Assembly (NCBI GenBank): GCA_020199905.1
Contig: JAIVJS010000084.1
Span: 1 to 50,113 of the forward strand
DNA from: Acidobacteriota bacterium
GTDB lineage: Bacteria > Acidobacteriota > Thermoanaerobaculia > UBA5066 > Gp7-AA6
Direction: 5' to 3'
Length of the DNA: 50,113 nt
The notes below the pieces were generated by a model, which was not told the DNA's origin, searched no databases, and saw only the letters and a program-made list of their open reading frames with translations. Shown in pieces: positions 32,445 to 40,982 of the stretch (the first letter of the stretch is position 1; the number at the start of each line of letters is the position of its first letter). The translations under genes were made by a program, and so were the position numbers.

Positions 32445-33991
32445 CACGGGTTCCCGCCAAAAAGCGCGATGCCACCCCGAACTCCGCCCGCCAGAAGCGC
32501 GGGCCGAGGTGAGGGAACAGTTTCGAACGTCAGAGCCGACATCGGAAGCCGTTGCGGCCGGGCGCGGCCGGTCTCGAAGAACCGGAGGAGCGCGCCGCGG
32601 GCCCCGCGGTCTTCCAGCGCCAGCAGCCCGTGGGCGCCGCCCTCGATGACGAGACGCGATCCGTTCCGAAACCCCGTGGCGACCTCCTCCGCGTTGGCTT
32701 CCGGGGTGTCGCCGTCCAGAGTGCCGCTCACGAAGAGGGCCGGCACGTCCGACACCACCGGCGAACGGAAATCTTCGGGCAGCGGCTCGATGCCCCATGC
32801 CCGGCAGATCCGCTCTTCCGCGAGATCGGAGGCATCGCCAAGAATCGCCGCTTCCCGTTCCGCCGTGATGCGCGCCGCGCGATCCCGCGATGCCCCCGAA
32901 GCGCAGCGCATGGTGAAGACGGACGCCGGGGGAATCGGACTCGAACGCCATGCGAGCGCCGCTGCTCCGAGCTCCTGAAAGTCGCCGCCGTCCATCGCGG
33001 CGGACACCGCCGGCAGCCGCGCGATCGTCTCGCGGGAGGAGAGCAGGCCCCGGGCGTACCACTCCAGATCGAACTTCCCGACGGCGACCGCCACCCGCCC
33101 CGCCTCCCGCGTCTCGAGCTCGACGGTCACCGGACGGGAGTCGAGACGGTCGCGCACCCGGCGAACGAGTCCCTTCAGGTCCACGATCCGCGCCGCCAGC
33201 CCGGGCTCGCGGAGAACCAGACGACCGATCTCTTCGAGCTGACGTTCGGTCGACGATGGAACCCGGCGAAGATGGTCCGGGCCCACGACGCCGATCAGGG
33301 CGGCGTTTTCGATTCGGGGACCGTGTGCTCGAATCGCGGCGAGCGCCAGATGGGTGCCGTAACTTCCCGCGAGGAGCCTCAACCGATCGGCGCCGAGCGC
33401 CCGCCTCAGGTCTTCCAGGTCCTCGGCGCTCTCCCGGGTGTTGTACGCGGACAGGTCGACGCCTCGCGACCGCCAGTGCCCGGCGCACGCCTTCGCTCCC
33501 GCCTCGAGACCGGCGAGGGCCCTGGGCCGGTCGAGCGGGACGTCCCGGGGAAAGTCGATCCGGCCCGGACAATCGAGGCGCGGCGCCGACAGGCCGGTGC
33601 CCCTCTGATCCAGCACGATGACGTCTCCGAGAACGCGCAGCTCGAGGAGAAGCCTCAGCAGGGGCGTCTCGATGTCCGCCGTTCCCGACCAGCCCGGCCC
33701 GCCGGCGAGCCACACGATCGGCGAGCCTGGCCTTCGCGCCGTGCTCGGAATCCGGACGAAGGCAAGAGAGATGGTCCGCGGAGACCCGGTCGCGCGATTC
33801 TCCGGAACGGTCAGCCGGCCGAGCCGGGCGGGAACCACGGCGACGCCCCAGGGCGAGATGATGGAGTAGGGCTCGAACGGAACGGTCGAGGCCGGCTTTT
33901 CACCGGAAGCCTCAGGCTGCCCCCTGCCGTTCGCCGGAGTCGTTGAAAGAAAAACGAGAGAGAAAAAGATTGCCAGGACGATCGGACGCAT
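32444..33991 (-). CDS. Exported alpha/beta hydrolase, S33 (tripeptidyl aminopeptidase-like) family
   Basis: A 515-residue alpha/beta-hydrolase with an N-terminal signal peptide (VLAIFFSLVFLSTTPANG). The oxyanion region is WLAGGPGWSGT, the nucleophile elbow LLAGSYGTHLALAA, the acid SGTLDGDTP and the histidine IEGGAHGLLALED. This layout is typical of secreted proline iminopeptidase / tripeptidyl aminopeptidase relatives with a C-terminal TAP-like part. The ATG at 33991 is preceded by GGAGG; longer upstream reading is unrelated. It is divergent from the DUF1015 gene. Confidence 0.85.
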   Translation of the reverse strand: MRPIVLAIFFSLVFLSTTPANGRGQPEASGEKPASTVPFEPYSIISPWGVAVVPARLGRLTVPENRATGSPRTISLAFVRIPSTARRPGSPIVWLAGGPGWSGTADIETPLLRLLLELRVLGDVIVLDQRGTGLSAPRLDCPGRIDFPRDVPLDRPRALAGLEAGAKACAGHWRSRGVDLSAYNTRESAEDLEDLRRALGADRLRLLAGSYGTHLALAAIRAHGPRIENAALIGVVGPDHLRRVPSSTERQLEEIGRLVLREPGLAARIVDLKGLVRRVRDRLDSRPVTVELETREAGRVAVAVGKFDLEWYARGLLSSRETIARLPAVSAAMDGGDFQELGAAALAWRSSPIPPASVFTMRCASGASRDRAARITAEREAAILGDASDLAEERICRAWGIEPLPEDFRSPVVSDVPALFVSGTLDGDTPEANAEEVATGFRNGSRLVIEGGAHGLLALEDRGARGALLRFFETGRARPQRLPMSALTFETVPSPRPALLAGGVRGGIALFGGNP

Positions 33992-34209
33992 CGCGCACCT
34001 CCCTGGCCTCCGGCAAGAGGTACGGCTTCTTTCGCCCCCGGTTTCGATCTTTCCAGAATGGGTCGGTGCGCTTTTCCTCGGTGCTGACGCGGGTTTTGGA
34101 TACCGTGCCGTTGTGTCCCGCGCCGCCGGGGCGAGGAGTCCCGTAACGCTGGTCGGGATGCGCCACGAAGGCGTGCCGCGCGCGAGGCGGCAGATTGACG
34201 ACGGTCCCA

Positions 34210-34215
34210 TAGAAT
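34210..34215 (+). promoter_or_regulatory. -10-like TAGAAT for leaderless DUF1015 gene
   Basis: TAGAAT lies seven bases before ATG 34223, with no ribosome site. Confidence 0.5.
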
Positions 34216-34222
34216 CCCCGCC

Positions 34223-35440
34223 ATGGCGACTCTTCATCCTTTTTTCGCGCTGCGCCCTTCGCCCCAGTCCGCCGCCCGAGTATCGGCCGTTCCCTACGAC
34301 GTCGTGAACACCGAGGAGGCCCGCCGCCTCGCCGACGGGAATCCCCTCTCCTTCCTCCACGTCTCCCGGCCCGAAATCGATCTCCCGGCGGACACGGACC
34401 CTCACGCCGACGCGGTCTACCGAAAGGCGGCGGAGAACTTCGAGATTCTGAAACGCGACGCGCCGCTCGTCTCGGAAGGAGAGGCCTCTCTTTACACCTA
34501 TCGGCTGAGCGTGAACGGCCACGAACAGACGGGGATTGCCGGCTGCTGCTCGATGGACGAGTACGACTCCGACGTGATCCGCAAACATGAGCGCACGCGG
34601 CGGGACAAGGAGGACGATCGCACCCGGCACATGATCGCGCTCAAGGCCCAGACGGGGCCGGTTTTTCTGACGTACCGGGACGTCCCCTCCGCCGGGGCGC
34701 TCGTCGAGGAGTCGAAGCGCGATTCGCCCCTGTACGACTTTCAATCCGAGGATGGCGTGCGGCACACCCTGTGGCGCATGCGACAGGATCCCGGACGCGC
34801 TCTCGTTCAGGCGTTCGGGGACGTGCCGCGTCTCTACATCGCCGACGGCCATCATCGGGCGGCGAGCGCAAGCCGGGCGCGCGCGCATTTCCGCTCGCTG
34901 AATCCCGCCGACCGGGCCGGGCTGAACGAGTTCGACTACTTCCTGACGGTCCTCTTCCCGGCGAGCCAGGTCCGGATCCTCCCCTACAACCGCATCGTCC
35001 GGGATCTGAACGATCTGTCGCCGGAAGAGCTCTTGAGGAAAGTCGGGAAGAAATTCACGGTCGTCGAAAACGCTCCCGCGGAACCCGCGCGGCGCGGCGA
35101 ATTCGCCATCTATCTCGCCGGGCGCTGGTACGGACTCGTGCCGCGCGAAGCGAACAGCGACACCCTCGATGCGACCGTCCTTCAGGACGAGGTCCTGTCT
35201 CCCATTCTCGGCGTGCGCGACATCCGCACCGACAAGAGGATCGACTTCGTGGGGGGCGGGCGGGGAACGGCCGAGCTTCAGCGCCTCGTCGACTCCGGCG
35301 CGGCCGCGGCCGCTTTTTCTCTGTACCCGGTCTCCCTCGAGCAGCTCATGGCCGTCTCGGACGCCAACGAGATCATGCCGCCGAAGTCGACGTGGTTCGA
35401 GCCCAAGCTCCGAGACGGGTTGCTGGTGCATCAGATCTGA
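34223..35440 (+). CDS. DUF1015 family protein
   Basis: A 405-residue cytosolic protein of the DUF1015 family. Typical features are the N-terminal SAVPYDVVNTEEARRLA and NPLSFLHVSRPEIDL, the charged block RKHERTRRDKEDDRTRHM, and the YIADGHHRAASASRARA motif. The function is not established; the DGHHR motif recalls ParB/Srx-type nucleotide handling and suggests kinase-like or hydrolase activity. The family is often found beside serA and serC, exactly as here, which makes a role in serine biosynthesis (for example phosphoserine dephosphorylation or use as a phosphate donor) a reasonable hypothesis. Confidence 0.88.
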   Translation: MATLHPFFALRPSPQSAARVSAVPYDVVNTEEARRLADGNPLSFLHVSRPEIDLPADTDPHADAVYRKAAENFEILKRDAPLVSEGEASLYTYRLSVNGHEQTGIAGCCSMDEYDSDVIRKHERTRRDKEDDRTRHMIALKAQTGPVFLTYRDVPSAGALVEESKRDSPLYDFQSEDGVRHTLWRMRQDPGRALVQAFGDVPRLYIADGHHRAASASRARAHFRSLNPADRAGLNEFDYFLTVLFPASQVRILPYNRIVRDLNDLSPEELLRKVGKKFTVVENAPAEPARRGEFAIYLAGRWYGLVPREANSDTLDATVLQDEVLSPILGVRDIRTDKRIDFVGGGRGTAELQRLVDSGAAAAAFSLYPVSLEQLMAVSDANEIMPPKSTWFEPKLRDGLLVHQI

Positions 35441-35458
35441 GAGGCAGGAAGGTGAGTT

Positions 35459-35464
35459 TAGAAT
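35459..35464 (+). promoter_or_regulatory. -10-like TAGAAT for leaderless serA
   Basis: TAGAAT, identical to the DUF1015 box, lies seven bases before ATG 35472. serA may therefore also be transcribed on its own. Confidence 0.45.
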
Positions 35465-35471
35465 CGCCGCG

Positions 35472-36674
35472 ATGAAAGTGCTGGTCGCGGACAAGTTCGA
35501 GAAGTCAGGACTCGACGGGCTCGCCGCCGGCGGGTCCGAGGTGCTCTACGAGCCGGACCTGAAGGACGACGCCCTCGCGGCCCGCATCGCGGACTCGGGC
35601 GCGGAAATCCTGGTCGTCCGTTCGACGAAAGTGACGCGGCCGATGCTCGAGGCGGGCCGCCTTTCCCTCGTGATCCGCGCCGGCGCCGGGTACAACACCA
35701 TCGACGTCGAGGCCGCCTCCGAGCGGGGCATCTACGTCGCCAACTGTCCGGGAAAAAACTCCGTCGCCGTCGCCGAGCTGGCGTTCGCCCTCATTCTGTC
35801 GCTCGACCGGAGAGTCACGGAGAACGCCGCGGACCTTCGCGGCCGGACGTGGAACAAGAAGGAGTACAGCAAGGCGAAAGGCCTCTTCGGAAGGACGCTC
35901 GGCATCCTCGGGACGGGCGGCATCGGCCGCGAGATGATCCCGCGAGCGCGCACTTTCGGAATGCCGGTCATCGCCTGGAGCCGCAGCCTCACGGCCGAGA
36001 CCGCCCGCGAGCTGGGGGTCGAGCGCGCGGCCTCCCCCGCTGACGTCGCCCGAGGCGCCGACATCGTCAGCATCCATCTGGCCCTGAAGCCCGAGACGCG
36101 CGGACTCGTCGGCGCGGACTTCTTCGAGGCCATGCGGCCCGGGGCCTTCTTCATCAACACGTCGCGGGCCGAGGTCGTGGACCAGCCAGCCCTCGAACGC
36201 GCGATCCGCGAAAAGGGTATTCGCGCGGGCCTGGACGTCTTCGCCGGCGAGCCGGCCGGCGGAACAGGGGAGGTCGACGACCCGATCTTCCAGCTTCCGG
36301 GCGTGATCGGGACCCACCACATCGGCGCCTCGACCGACCAGGCGCAGGAAGCGATCTCCGCGGAGACGGTGCGCATCGTCCGCGAATACGCGGCCACTGG
36401 CCGCGCCCCGAACGTCGTCAACCTCGCTCGTTCCTCGCCGGCAACGCACCTCCTCGTGGTCCGTCACTTCGACCGCGTCGGCGTTCTCGCCGCCGTCTTC
36501 GACGCGCTGAAGGAAGCCGGTATCAACGTGCAGGAGACGGAGAACATCGTTTTCGATGGCGCCCGCGCGGCCGTCGCCCGCGTCCGGCTGGATCAGCCCG
36601 CCTCGGACTCGGTTCTCGAAAACATCCGCCGCAGCACAGGGGACATCATCGAGGTGGCGCTGCTCGCCGTCTGA
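35472..36674 (+). CDS. serA: D-3-phosphoglycerate dehydrogenase
   Basis: A 400-residue NAD-dependent D-2-hydroxyacid dehydrogenase with a C-terminal ACT domain (about residues 325-400), catalysing the first committed step of serine synthesis. The cofactor loop is GILGTGGIGREM. The catalytic set is Arg in NTSRAEVVD, Glu in DVFAGEP and His in GTHHIGAST. The ACT domain (LLVVRHFDRVGVLAAVFDAL) may bind serine for feedback control. It starts at ATG 35472; longer upstream reading is a shadow of DUF1015. serC follows after 13 bases. Confidence 0.93.
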   Translation: MKVLVADKFEKSGLDGLAAGGSEVLYEPDLKDDALAARIADSGAEILVVRSTKVTRPMLEAGRLSLVIRAGAGYNTIDVEAASERGIYVANCPGKNSVAVAELAFALILSLDRRVTENAADLRGRTWNKKEYSKAKGLFGRTLGILGTGGIGREMIPRARTFGMPVIAWSRSLTAETARELGVERAASPADVARGADIVSIHLALKPETRGLVGADFFEAMRPGAFFINTSRAEVVDQPALERAIREKGIRAGLDVFAGEPAGGTGEVDDPIFQLPGVIGTHHIGASTDQAQEAISAETVRIVREYAATGRAPNVVNLARSSPATHLLVVRHFDRVGVLAAVFDALKEAGINVQETENIVFDGARAAVARVRLDQPASDSVLENIRRSTGDIIEVALLAV

Positions 36675-36687
36675 GAGAAAGGGAAAC

Positions 36688-37776
36688 ATGACCTCGCGCA
36701 TCTTCAATTTCGCGGCGGGTCCGGCGGTCCTTCCCGAGGCGGTTCTCGAGGAGGCTCAGCGCGACCTGCTCGCGCTGCCCGGCGTCGGCATGTCCATCCT
36801 CGAGATCAGCCACCGCTCGAAGGCCTTCGACGAAATCATTCAAGGTTGCGAGGCCGACATGCGGCGCCTCGCGAACATCCCTTCGAATTACCAGGTCCTG
36901 TTTCTCCAGGGCGGCGCCTCGCTCCAGTTCTCGATGGTGCCGATGAACATCCTTCCGGTGGGCGGTAAGGCGGACTACATCCTGACGGGCTCGTGGTCCA
37001 AGAAGGCGGTGAAAGAGGCGCAGAAAGTCGGGACGGTCCAGATCGCGGGCTCGACGGAATCGGAAAATTTCTCCCGGATCCCGGAGGCATCCGAGATCCG
37101 GATCGACCCGGATTCCGCGTACCTTCACTTCACGACCAACAACACGATCTTCGGAACGGAATGGGAGAAGGAGCCGGAATCCGCCGGTCTTCCTCTGGTG
37201 GCGGACGCCTCGTCGGACATCTTCAGCCGTCCGATCGACGTCTCGCGCTACGCGTTGATCTACGCGGGAGCCCAGAAAAACCTCGCTCCCGCCGGCGCGA
37301 CCGTCGTGATCATCCGGGACGACATGCTGGCGAGAAGCCCGAAGGGACTTCCCACCATGCTCGACTACAACACGCACGCGAAGGAGAGATCGCTCTACAA
37401 CACGCCTCCCGTGTTCACGATCTACGTCATGCGGCTCGTCATGAAATGGCTGCTCGGAGAGGGAGGTCTCGAGGGCATCGGCCGGCGCAACGCCGAGAAG
37501 GCCGGCCTCCTCTATGACGCGATGGACGGCTCGGGAGGCTTCTTCCGGCCGCATGCTCGCCCGGGGAGCCGGTCCAAAATGAACGTCACGTTCCGCCTGC
37601 CCTCCGAGGACCTCGAAAAAAGGTTCGTCGCGGAAGCGACGGCGCAGGGTCTCGACGGTCTCAAGGGACACCGTTCCGTCGGAGGAATTCGGGCCTCGAT
37701 TTACAACGCCTTCCCTGTCGTGGGAGTGAACGTTCTGGTTTCGTTCATGCGCGAGTTCCAGAAAAAGAATGGGTAG
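36688..37776 (+). CDS. serC: Phosphoserine aminotransferase
   Basis: A 362-residue class V PLP aminotransferase converting 3-phosphohydroxypyruvate to phosphoserine. It opens with the family hallmark FNFAAGPAVLPEAVLEEAQ. The PLP lysine lies in LIYAGAQKNLAPAGATVV, and the substrate-binding HTTNNTIFGTE-type region is present as HFTTNNTIFGTEW. The ATG at 36688 follows GAGAAAGGGA. A serB phosphatase is not in the window, which leaves the last step to another locus or perhaps to the DUF1015 protein. Confidence 0.94.
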   Translation: MTSRIFNFAAGPAVLPEAVLEEAQRDLLALPGVGMSILEISHRSKAFDEIIQGCEADMRRLANIPSNYQVLFLQGGASLQFSMVPMNILPVGGKADYILTGSWSKKAVKEAQKVGTVQIAGSTESENFSRIPEASEIRIDPDSAYLHFTTNNTIFGTEWEKEPESAGLPLVADASSDIFSRPIDVSRYALIYAGAQKNLAPAGATVVIIRDDMLARSPKGLPTMLDYNTHAKERSLYNTPPVFTIYVMRLVMKWLLGEGGLEGIGRRNAEKAGLLYDAMDGSGGFFRPHARPGSRSKMNVTFRLPSEDLEKRFVAEATAQGLDGLKGHRSVGGIRASIYNAFPVVGVNVLVSFMREFQKKNG

Positions 37777-37887
37777 GACGGAAGGACCATGATCGCTCCG
37801 CACCAGGCATGCCTTTTCGCCTGTTTGCGCGCTTGGGGCATGCGCCCGGGTACGACGCGACGTCCTTTCGCGAGGACGCGGCGCGGG

Positions 37888-38205
37888 CTAGGTTCGAGCC
37901 AGGCTGTTCGCCGCGTCGAGCAGGTAGGCGAGGGTTTTCAGCTCCGAGGCCAGCTCGCCGCCGCGCGATTCGCTGACGAGAAACGTGATCGTGTTGCTCC
38001 CCATCTCGAGACGGAAACGGAAGAATCCCGTGTCTTCGAGCTGAACGGCGCGGAAACACTTGCGCCACGTCTCGTCGACGGTTCCGGAGAGGCTGACGGC
38101 GCAGCGCACGCGGTTGCCCGCGAGGCCGGTCCCCATGTCCATCCGGCGGATCTCGTTTGCCCGAAAGCCGACGCTCTGAGCGGTCCGTCCTCCCGCGATG
38201 TTCAT
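37888..38205 (-). CDS. Small protein of unknown function
   Basis: A 105-residue soluble protein with alternating beta-like segments (VRCAVSLSGTVDETWRKCF, FFRFRLEMGSNTITFLVSES) and a C-terminal helix (ELASELKTLAYLLDAANSLA). There are no motifs I can assign and no signal peptide. The start is uncertain: ATG 38205 or ATG 38229 (eight more residues). Codon composition is normal for this genome, which supports it being a gene. It lies convergent with serC and downstream of a broken amine oxidase. Confidence 0.55.
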   Translation of the reverse strand: MNIAGGRTAQSVGFRANEIRRMDMGTGLAGNRVRCAVSLSGTVDETWRKCFRAVQLEDTGFFRFRLEMGSNTITFLVSESRGGELASELKTLAYLLDAANSLART

Positions 38206-38419
38206 GCGCGATGAAGTTGCAAACCGCATGCTCTGCGGGCCAGCCCCCACCGCACCCGCCCGGGGGACCGGCCCGATTCCACTGGAGCGAAGCCACTTAA
38301 GACGGGCCGTCGGGCGGGAGCTCCGGTCGTCCATCCCCTCCCGGCGGCGGATGGTGCCCCGTTCTTCGTTACGAAAGGTGACGGTGGCTCCGACGCCGTC
38401 AAAAGAAAAGTCGCGGTCA

Positions 38420-38454
38420 ATTCCCGATTCCCGATTCGCGGCCCCGTTCCCTCC
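38420..38454. repeat. Heptamer repeat (ATTCCCG family)
   Basis: ATTCCCG, ATTCCCG, ATTCGCG, GCCCCGT and TCCCTCC keep a 7-bp frame just downstream of the amine oxidase pseudogene stop (38468). The adjacent GCGGTCAA is shared with the ~80-bp repeat. The remaining gap (38206-38419) shows nothing else I can identify. Confidence 0.65.
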
Positions 38455-38467
38455 CGCCTGAATCGCG

Positions 38468-39084
38468 TTACCGCCTACCGCGCCCCCGCCCGAGCGCCCG
38501 CACCACCTGCGCCGCCGCCCGCTGCCCGCTCGCGAGAGCTCCCGCGACAGTTCCGTTCTGCTCCGGATCGGTGGCCTCACCCGCGAAGAAGAGAGTTCCA
38601 GCCACCGCCCGAGCCAGCGCTTCCCGGGCCCCCACGCCGCCGGGGCGGTAGCCCTCGACGAGTGAAAGCAGCAGCCAGCGCTGCTGCGAGGACAGGCACT
38701 TCTGCGCGGAGAGAAACTCGCGGACGCTGCGATCCCTGCCCTTGTTGCGCATGCGTGACGTGATCGCGTCCATGGTCTGCCAGATCCCGGGCACCGCCTT
38801 CCACCGCCCCCGACCGGCCGGTTTCCAATGTTCGTCTCGAAGCGCGATCGGGGGAACGTGGGCGGCGCGCAGGATCGCCACGGTGTCCGGCGCCGCGCCG
38901 TGCAGAAACTCGGCCCCGAGCTCGATCGGGACCGGCCACGACGGACCTGGACGGTCGCGATCCTGCCGCCCGGCCGGTCCCTCGCTTCGAGAACGATCAC
39001 GGACAAACCGGCGGCGAAGAGGTCGCGCGCCGCGGAAAGACCCGCCGCGCCGGCGCCGATGACGAGGGCGTCCGCCCGGCTCAT
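38468..39084 (-). pseudogene. Flavin amine oxidase, frameshifted and internally deleted
   Basis: The N-terminal FAD motif is intact (DALVIGAGAAGLSAARDL, then EARDRPGGRIATVQ). The frame is then lost near 38945-38960 and resumes in another frame as WPVPIELGAEFLHGAAPD, the normal next block of the family. Further on, SLVEGYRPGG runs straight into GTLFFAGEATDPEQNGTVAG, the C-terminal FAD motif, so about 200 residues of the central substrate domain are missing. What remains is about 205 codons, against roughly 430 in intact relatives. The ATG at 39084 overlaps the stop of the upstream gene (ATGA), a relic of coupling. Either a decayed gene or an assembly fault. Confidence 0.8.
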
Positions 39085-40901
39085 TTCCGCTCCAGGATCG
39101 GACCGAACTGGCCCGCCTCTTCGCGCCTCCACCAGGCGCCGGTCATCCGGCGAGCCGCCCGGTCCGTGAAGTGGTAGTCCCACAGGCGCGCCCGCAGAAA
39201 CCGGGGCGGCCGGCCCGGAAAGGGATTCCGGGCGAGCAACCCCAGCACCTCAGGAGACCCCTCTAGAAGGCGCTCCTCGAAAGACGCGAGCCAGGGGCTG
39301 GCGTCGTAATCACCCAGCGCCGCGAACCACATCTGCCAGTCGAGGCGCGGCTGGTGCGGGGCGACGAATCCCGGGCGCCGCCTCACGTCTCCCGGTTTCC
39401 AGAGGAACTCATAGGGCAGCCAGGTCTGACCATCGGCGCTGCCCTCGACGACGATTTCCTGGCGCCGCGTCGTCATCACGGCGAAAAGACCGTAGCCGTT
39501 GACGAGGCGGAGGGGCGCGGCGGCGCGCGCCGCGACGACGACCGGGGCGGGCATCGGCACGCCGAGGTGCAGGAGGCTGACGGGGAGAACGAAGATCGCG
39601 AGGCCCGCGACCACGGCGCGAGGCCATCGCCGCGCCTGCCGTTCTGTGCGCGTCGCCGGGCCGGAAAGCGGACGGCGGGAGATCCTCGCGAAGACGCGAT
39701 CGTCGAGCAGGAGCAGGCAGAGAAGCGCGGACAGGACGTTGAAGAAGGCGTAGTTGCCGGTCGCGGCGATTGTGATCTGAAGCGCGACGAGAAGCGTGAA
39801 GGCGGCCAGGCGCAGGCGCCGGGGAGCGAAGATCAGAAACGGGACGCCGAGCTCCACGAAGAAGAGAAGGATCGTGGAAACCTTCTGAAAGCCGCCGGGA
39901 AGCTGGTGCATGGACCAGGCGGTCCACGGCGGCAGCGGTTGCGTCTCGTAGTGGTACGAGAGCGCCGTCAGATCGCGCCACGTCGGGTCGCCGCTCGCGA
40001 GCTTCACGACGCCCGAGGAGAAGTTCAGGCGGAAGAGCAGCCACCTCAGGAGAAACAGCGCGGCGGGGGGCGGAGACGTTTCGGCCGCGCGGAGGCGTTT
40101 CGTGAAAGGAGAGAGAAAGAGGGCGAGAAATCCGGTCTCGACCAGCAGGAAGTCCCACTGAAACCCGAAGAACGTCTGACCCGCGACGGAGATCGAGAGA
40201 TAGAGGGCCGTCAGCGCCGCCAGACACGGGATCGGAAAGAACCCGAAGGCGAGCACGAGGGAGAGAGCGGATCCGGCGGCGCAGAAGACGTGCAGAGCTG
40301 CGTCGCTTGACGCCGCCCAGGCGAGCGTCGGGAGAAGCCAGTATCGCTCGGCCCCCGTCGAGGATCGGACCCACGCCAGGAACGCGCCGACGGGCAGGAC
40401 CCCCCGCGATCCGATGAGGCCTTCGATCTGGAACCAGACGGAGATGAAGGCGGCCAGAAACACGAGGCCGAGAAGCCGGAGAAAGACGACGGTCGACATT
40501 CCGAAATGCGGGGCGTCGACACTGTCGCCCCAGAGCGCCTTCGTGACGCGGGACGCGGCGTTGCGGTGTCCGGCGATCACGCGATACGCCGCCTCGGAGG
40601 CGGGCGCGGCCAGCGGCACGTGGTGGTAGACCCGGAGCGGCCAGCGCGTTCCCGCCAGATCGAGGGCCTTCGCCACCGCGCGAGCTCCCGAGAGGACCTC
40701 GCCATCGGGCAGAACGAGCTGGACGGATCGCGTGAAATCCGACGCCGGGATCTCCGGAAACTCCGCCCCGCGCTCCTGCGACGGAGCGTATTGAACCCGG
40801 TCGCCGGTGCGCTCTTCCCAGCGCGCGATCCACGCGCGGCAGAAACCGCAATCCCCGTCGAAAAGAACGAGCGGCCGAGCTGGCGGACCCCCGACACGCA
40901 T
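39081..40901 (-). CDS. DCC (DUF393) domain fused to lipase maturation factor-like membrane protein
   Basis: A 606-residue protein. Residues about 8-110 are a thiol-disulfide oxidoreductase-like DCC domain (VLFDGDCGFCRAWIARWEE, with the CxxC pair). The rest is a polytopic membrane protein of about ten hydrophobic segments ending in a soluble part. It resembles the lipase maturation factor family (WFQIEGLIGSRGVLPV, FGFQWDFLLVETGFLALFL, the DWQMWFAALGDY block). The fusion suggests a membrane-bound redox or folding helper for exported proteins, which is inference. A TAGGAT lies nine bases before the ATG. Confidence 0.8.
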   Translation of the reverse strand: MRVGGPPARPLVLFDGDCGFCRAWIARWEERTGDRVQYAPSQERGAEFPEIPASDFTRSVQLVLPDGEVLSGARAVAKALDLAGTRWPLRVYHHVPLAAPASEAAYRVIAGHRNAASRVTKALWGDSVDAPHFGMSTVVFLRLLGLVFLAAFISVWFQIEGLIGSRGVLPVGAFLAWVRSSTGAERYWLLPTLAWAASSDAALHVFCAAGSALSLVLAFGFFPIPCLAALTALYLSISVAGQTFFGFQWDFLLVETGFLALFLSPFTKRLRAAETSPPPAALFLLRWLLFRLNFSSGVVKLASGDPTWRDLTALSYHYETQPLPPWTAWSMHQLPGGFQKVSTILLFFVELGVPFLIFAPRRLRLAAFTLLVALQITIAATGNYAFFNVLSALLCLLLLDDRVFARISRRPLSGPATRTERQARRWPRAVVAGLAIFVLPVSLLHLGVPMPAPVVVAARAAAPLRLVNGYGLFAVMTTRRQEIVVEGSADGQTWLPYEFLWKPGDVRRRPGFVAPHQPRLDWQMWFAALGDYDASPWLASFEERLLEGSPEVLGLLARNPFPGRPPRFLRARLWDYHFTDRAARRMTGAWWRREEAGQFGPILERK

Positions 40902-40982
40902 CCCGGAAGCATCCTATCCCCGGCGAAACTCCCGCCCCTCCGTTCCGTAAACACCACAAAACCATTCGAACCAGGAGGACCG

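Noticed and set aside
32444..35494. A 1016-residue - strand protein across the hydrolase and DUF1015
   Set aside because: Everything upstream of ATG 33991 is a shadow of DUF1015; the signal peptide and GGAGG mark the true hydrolase start.
37790..37880. Terminator between serC and the small unknown gene
   Set aside because: Only a 6-bp stem (CGTCCT...AGGACG) and a weak GCATGC pairing are visible, with no T tract; not strong enough to list.
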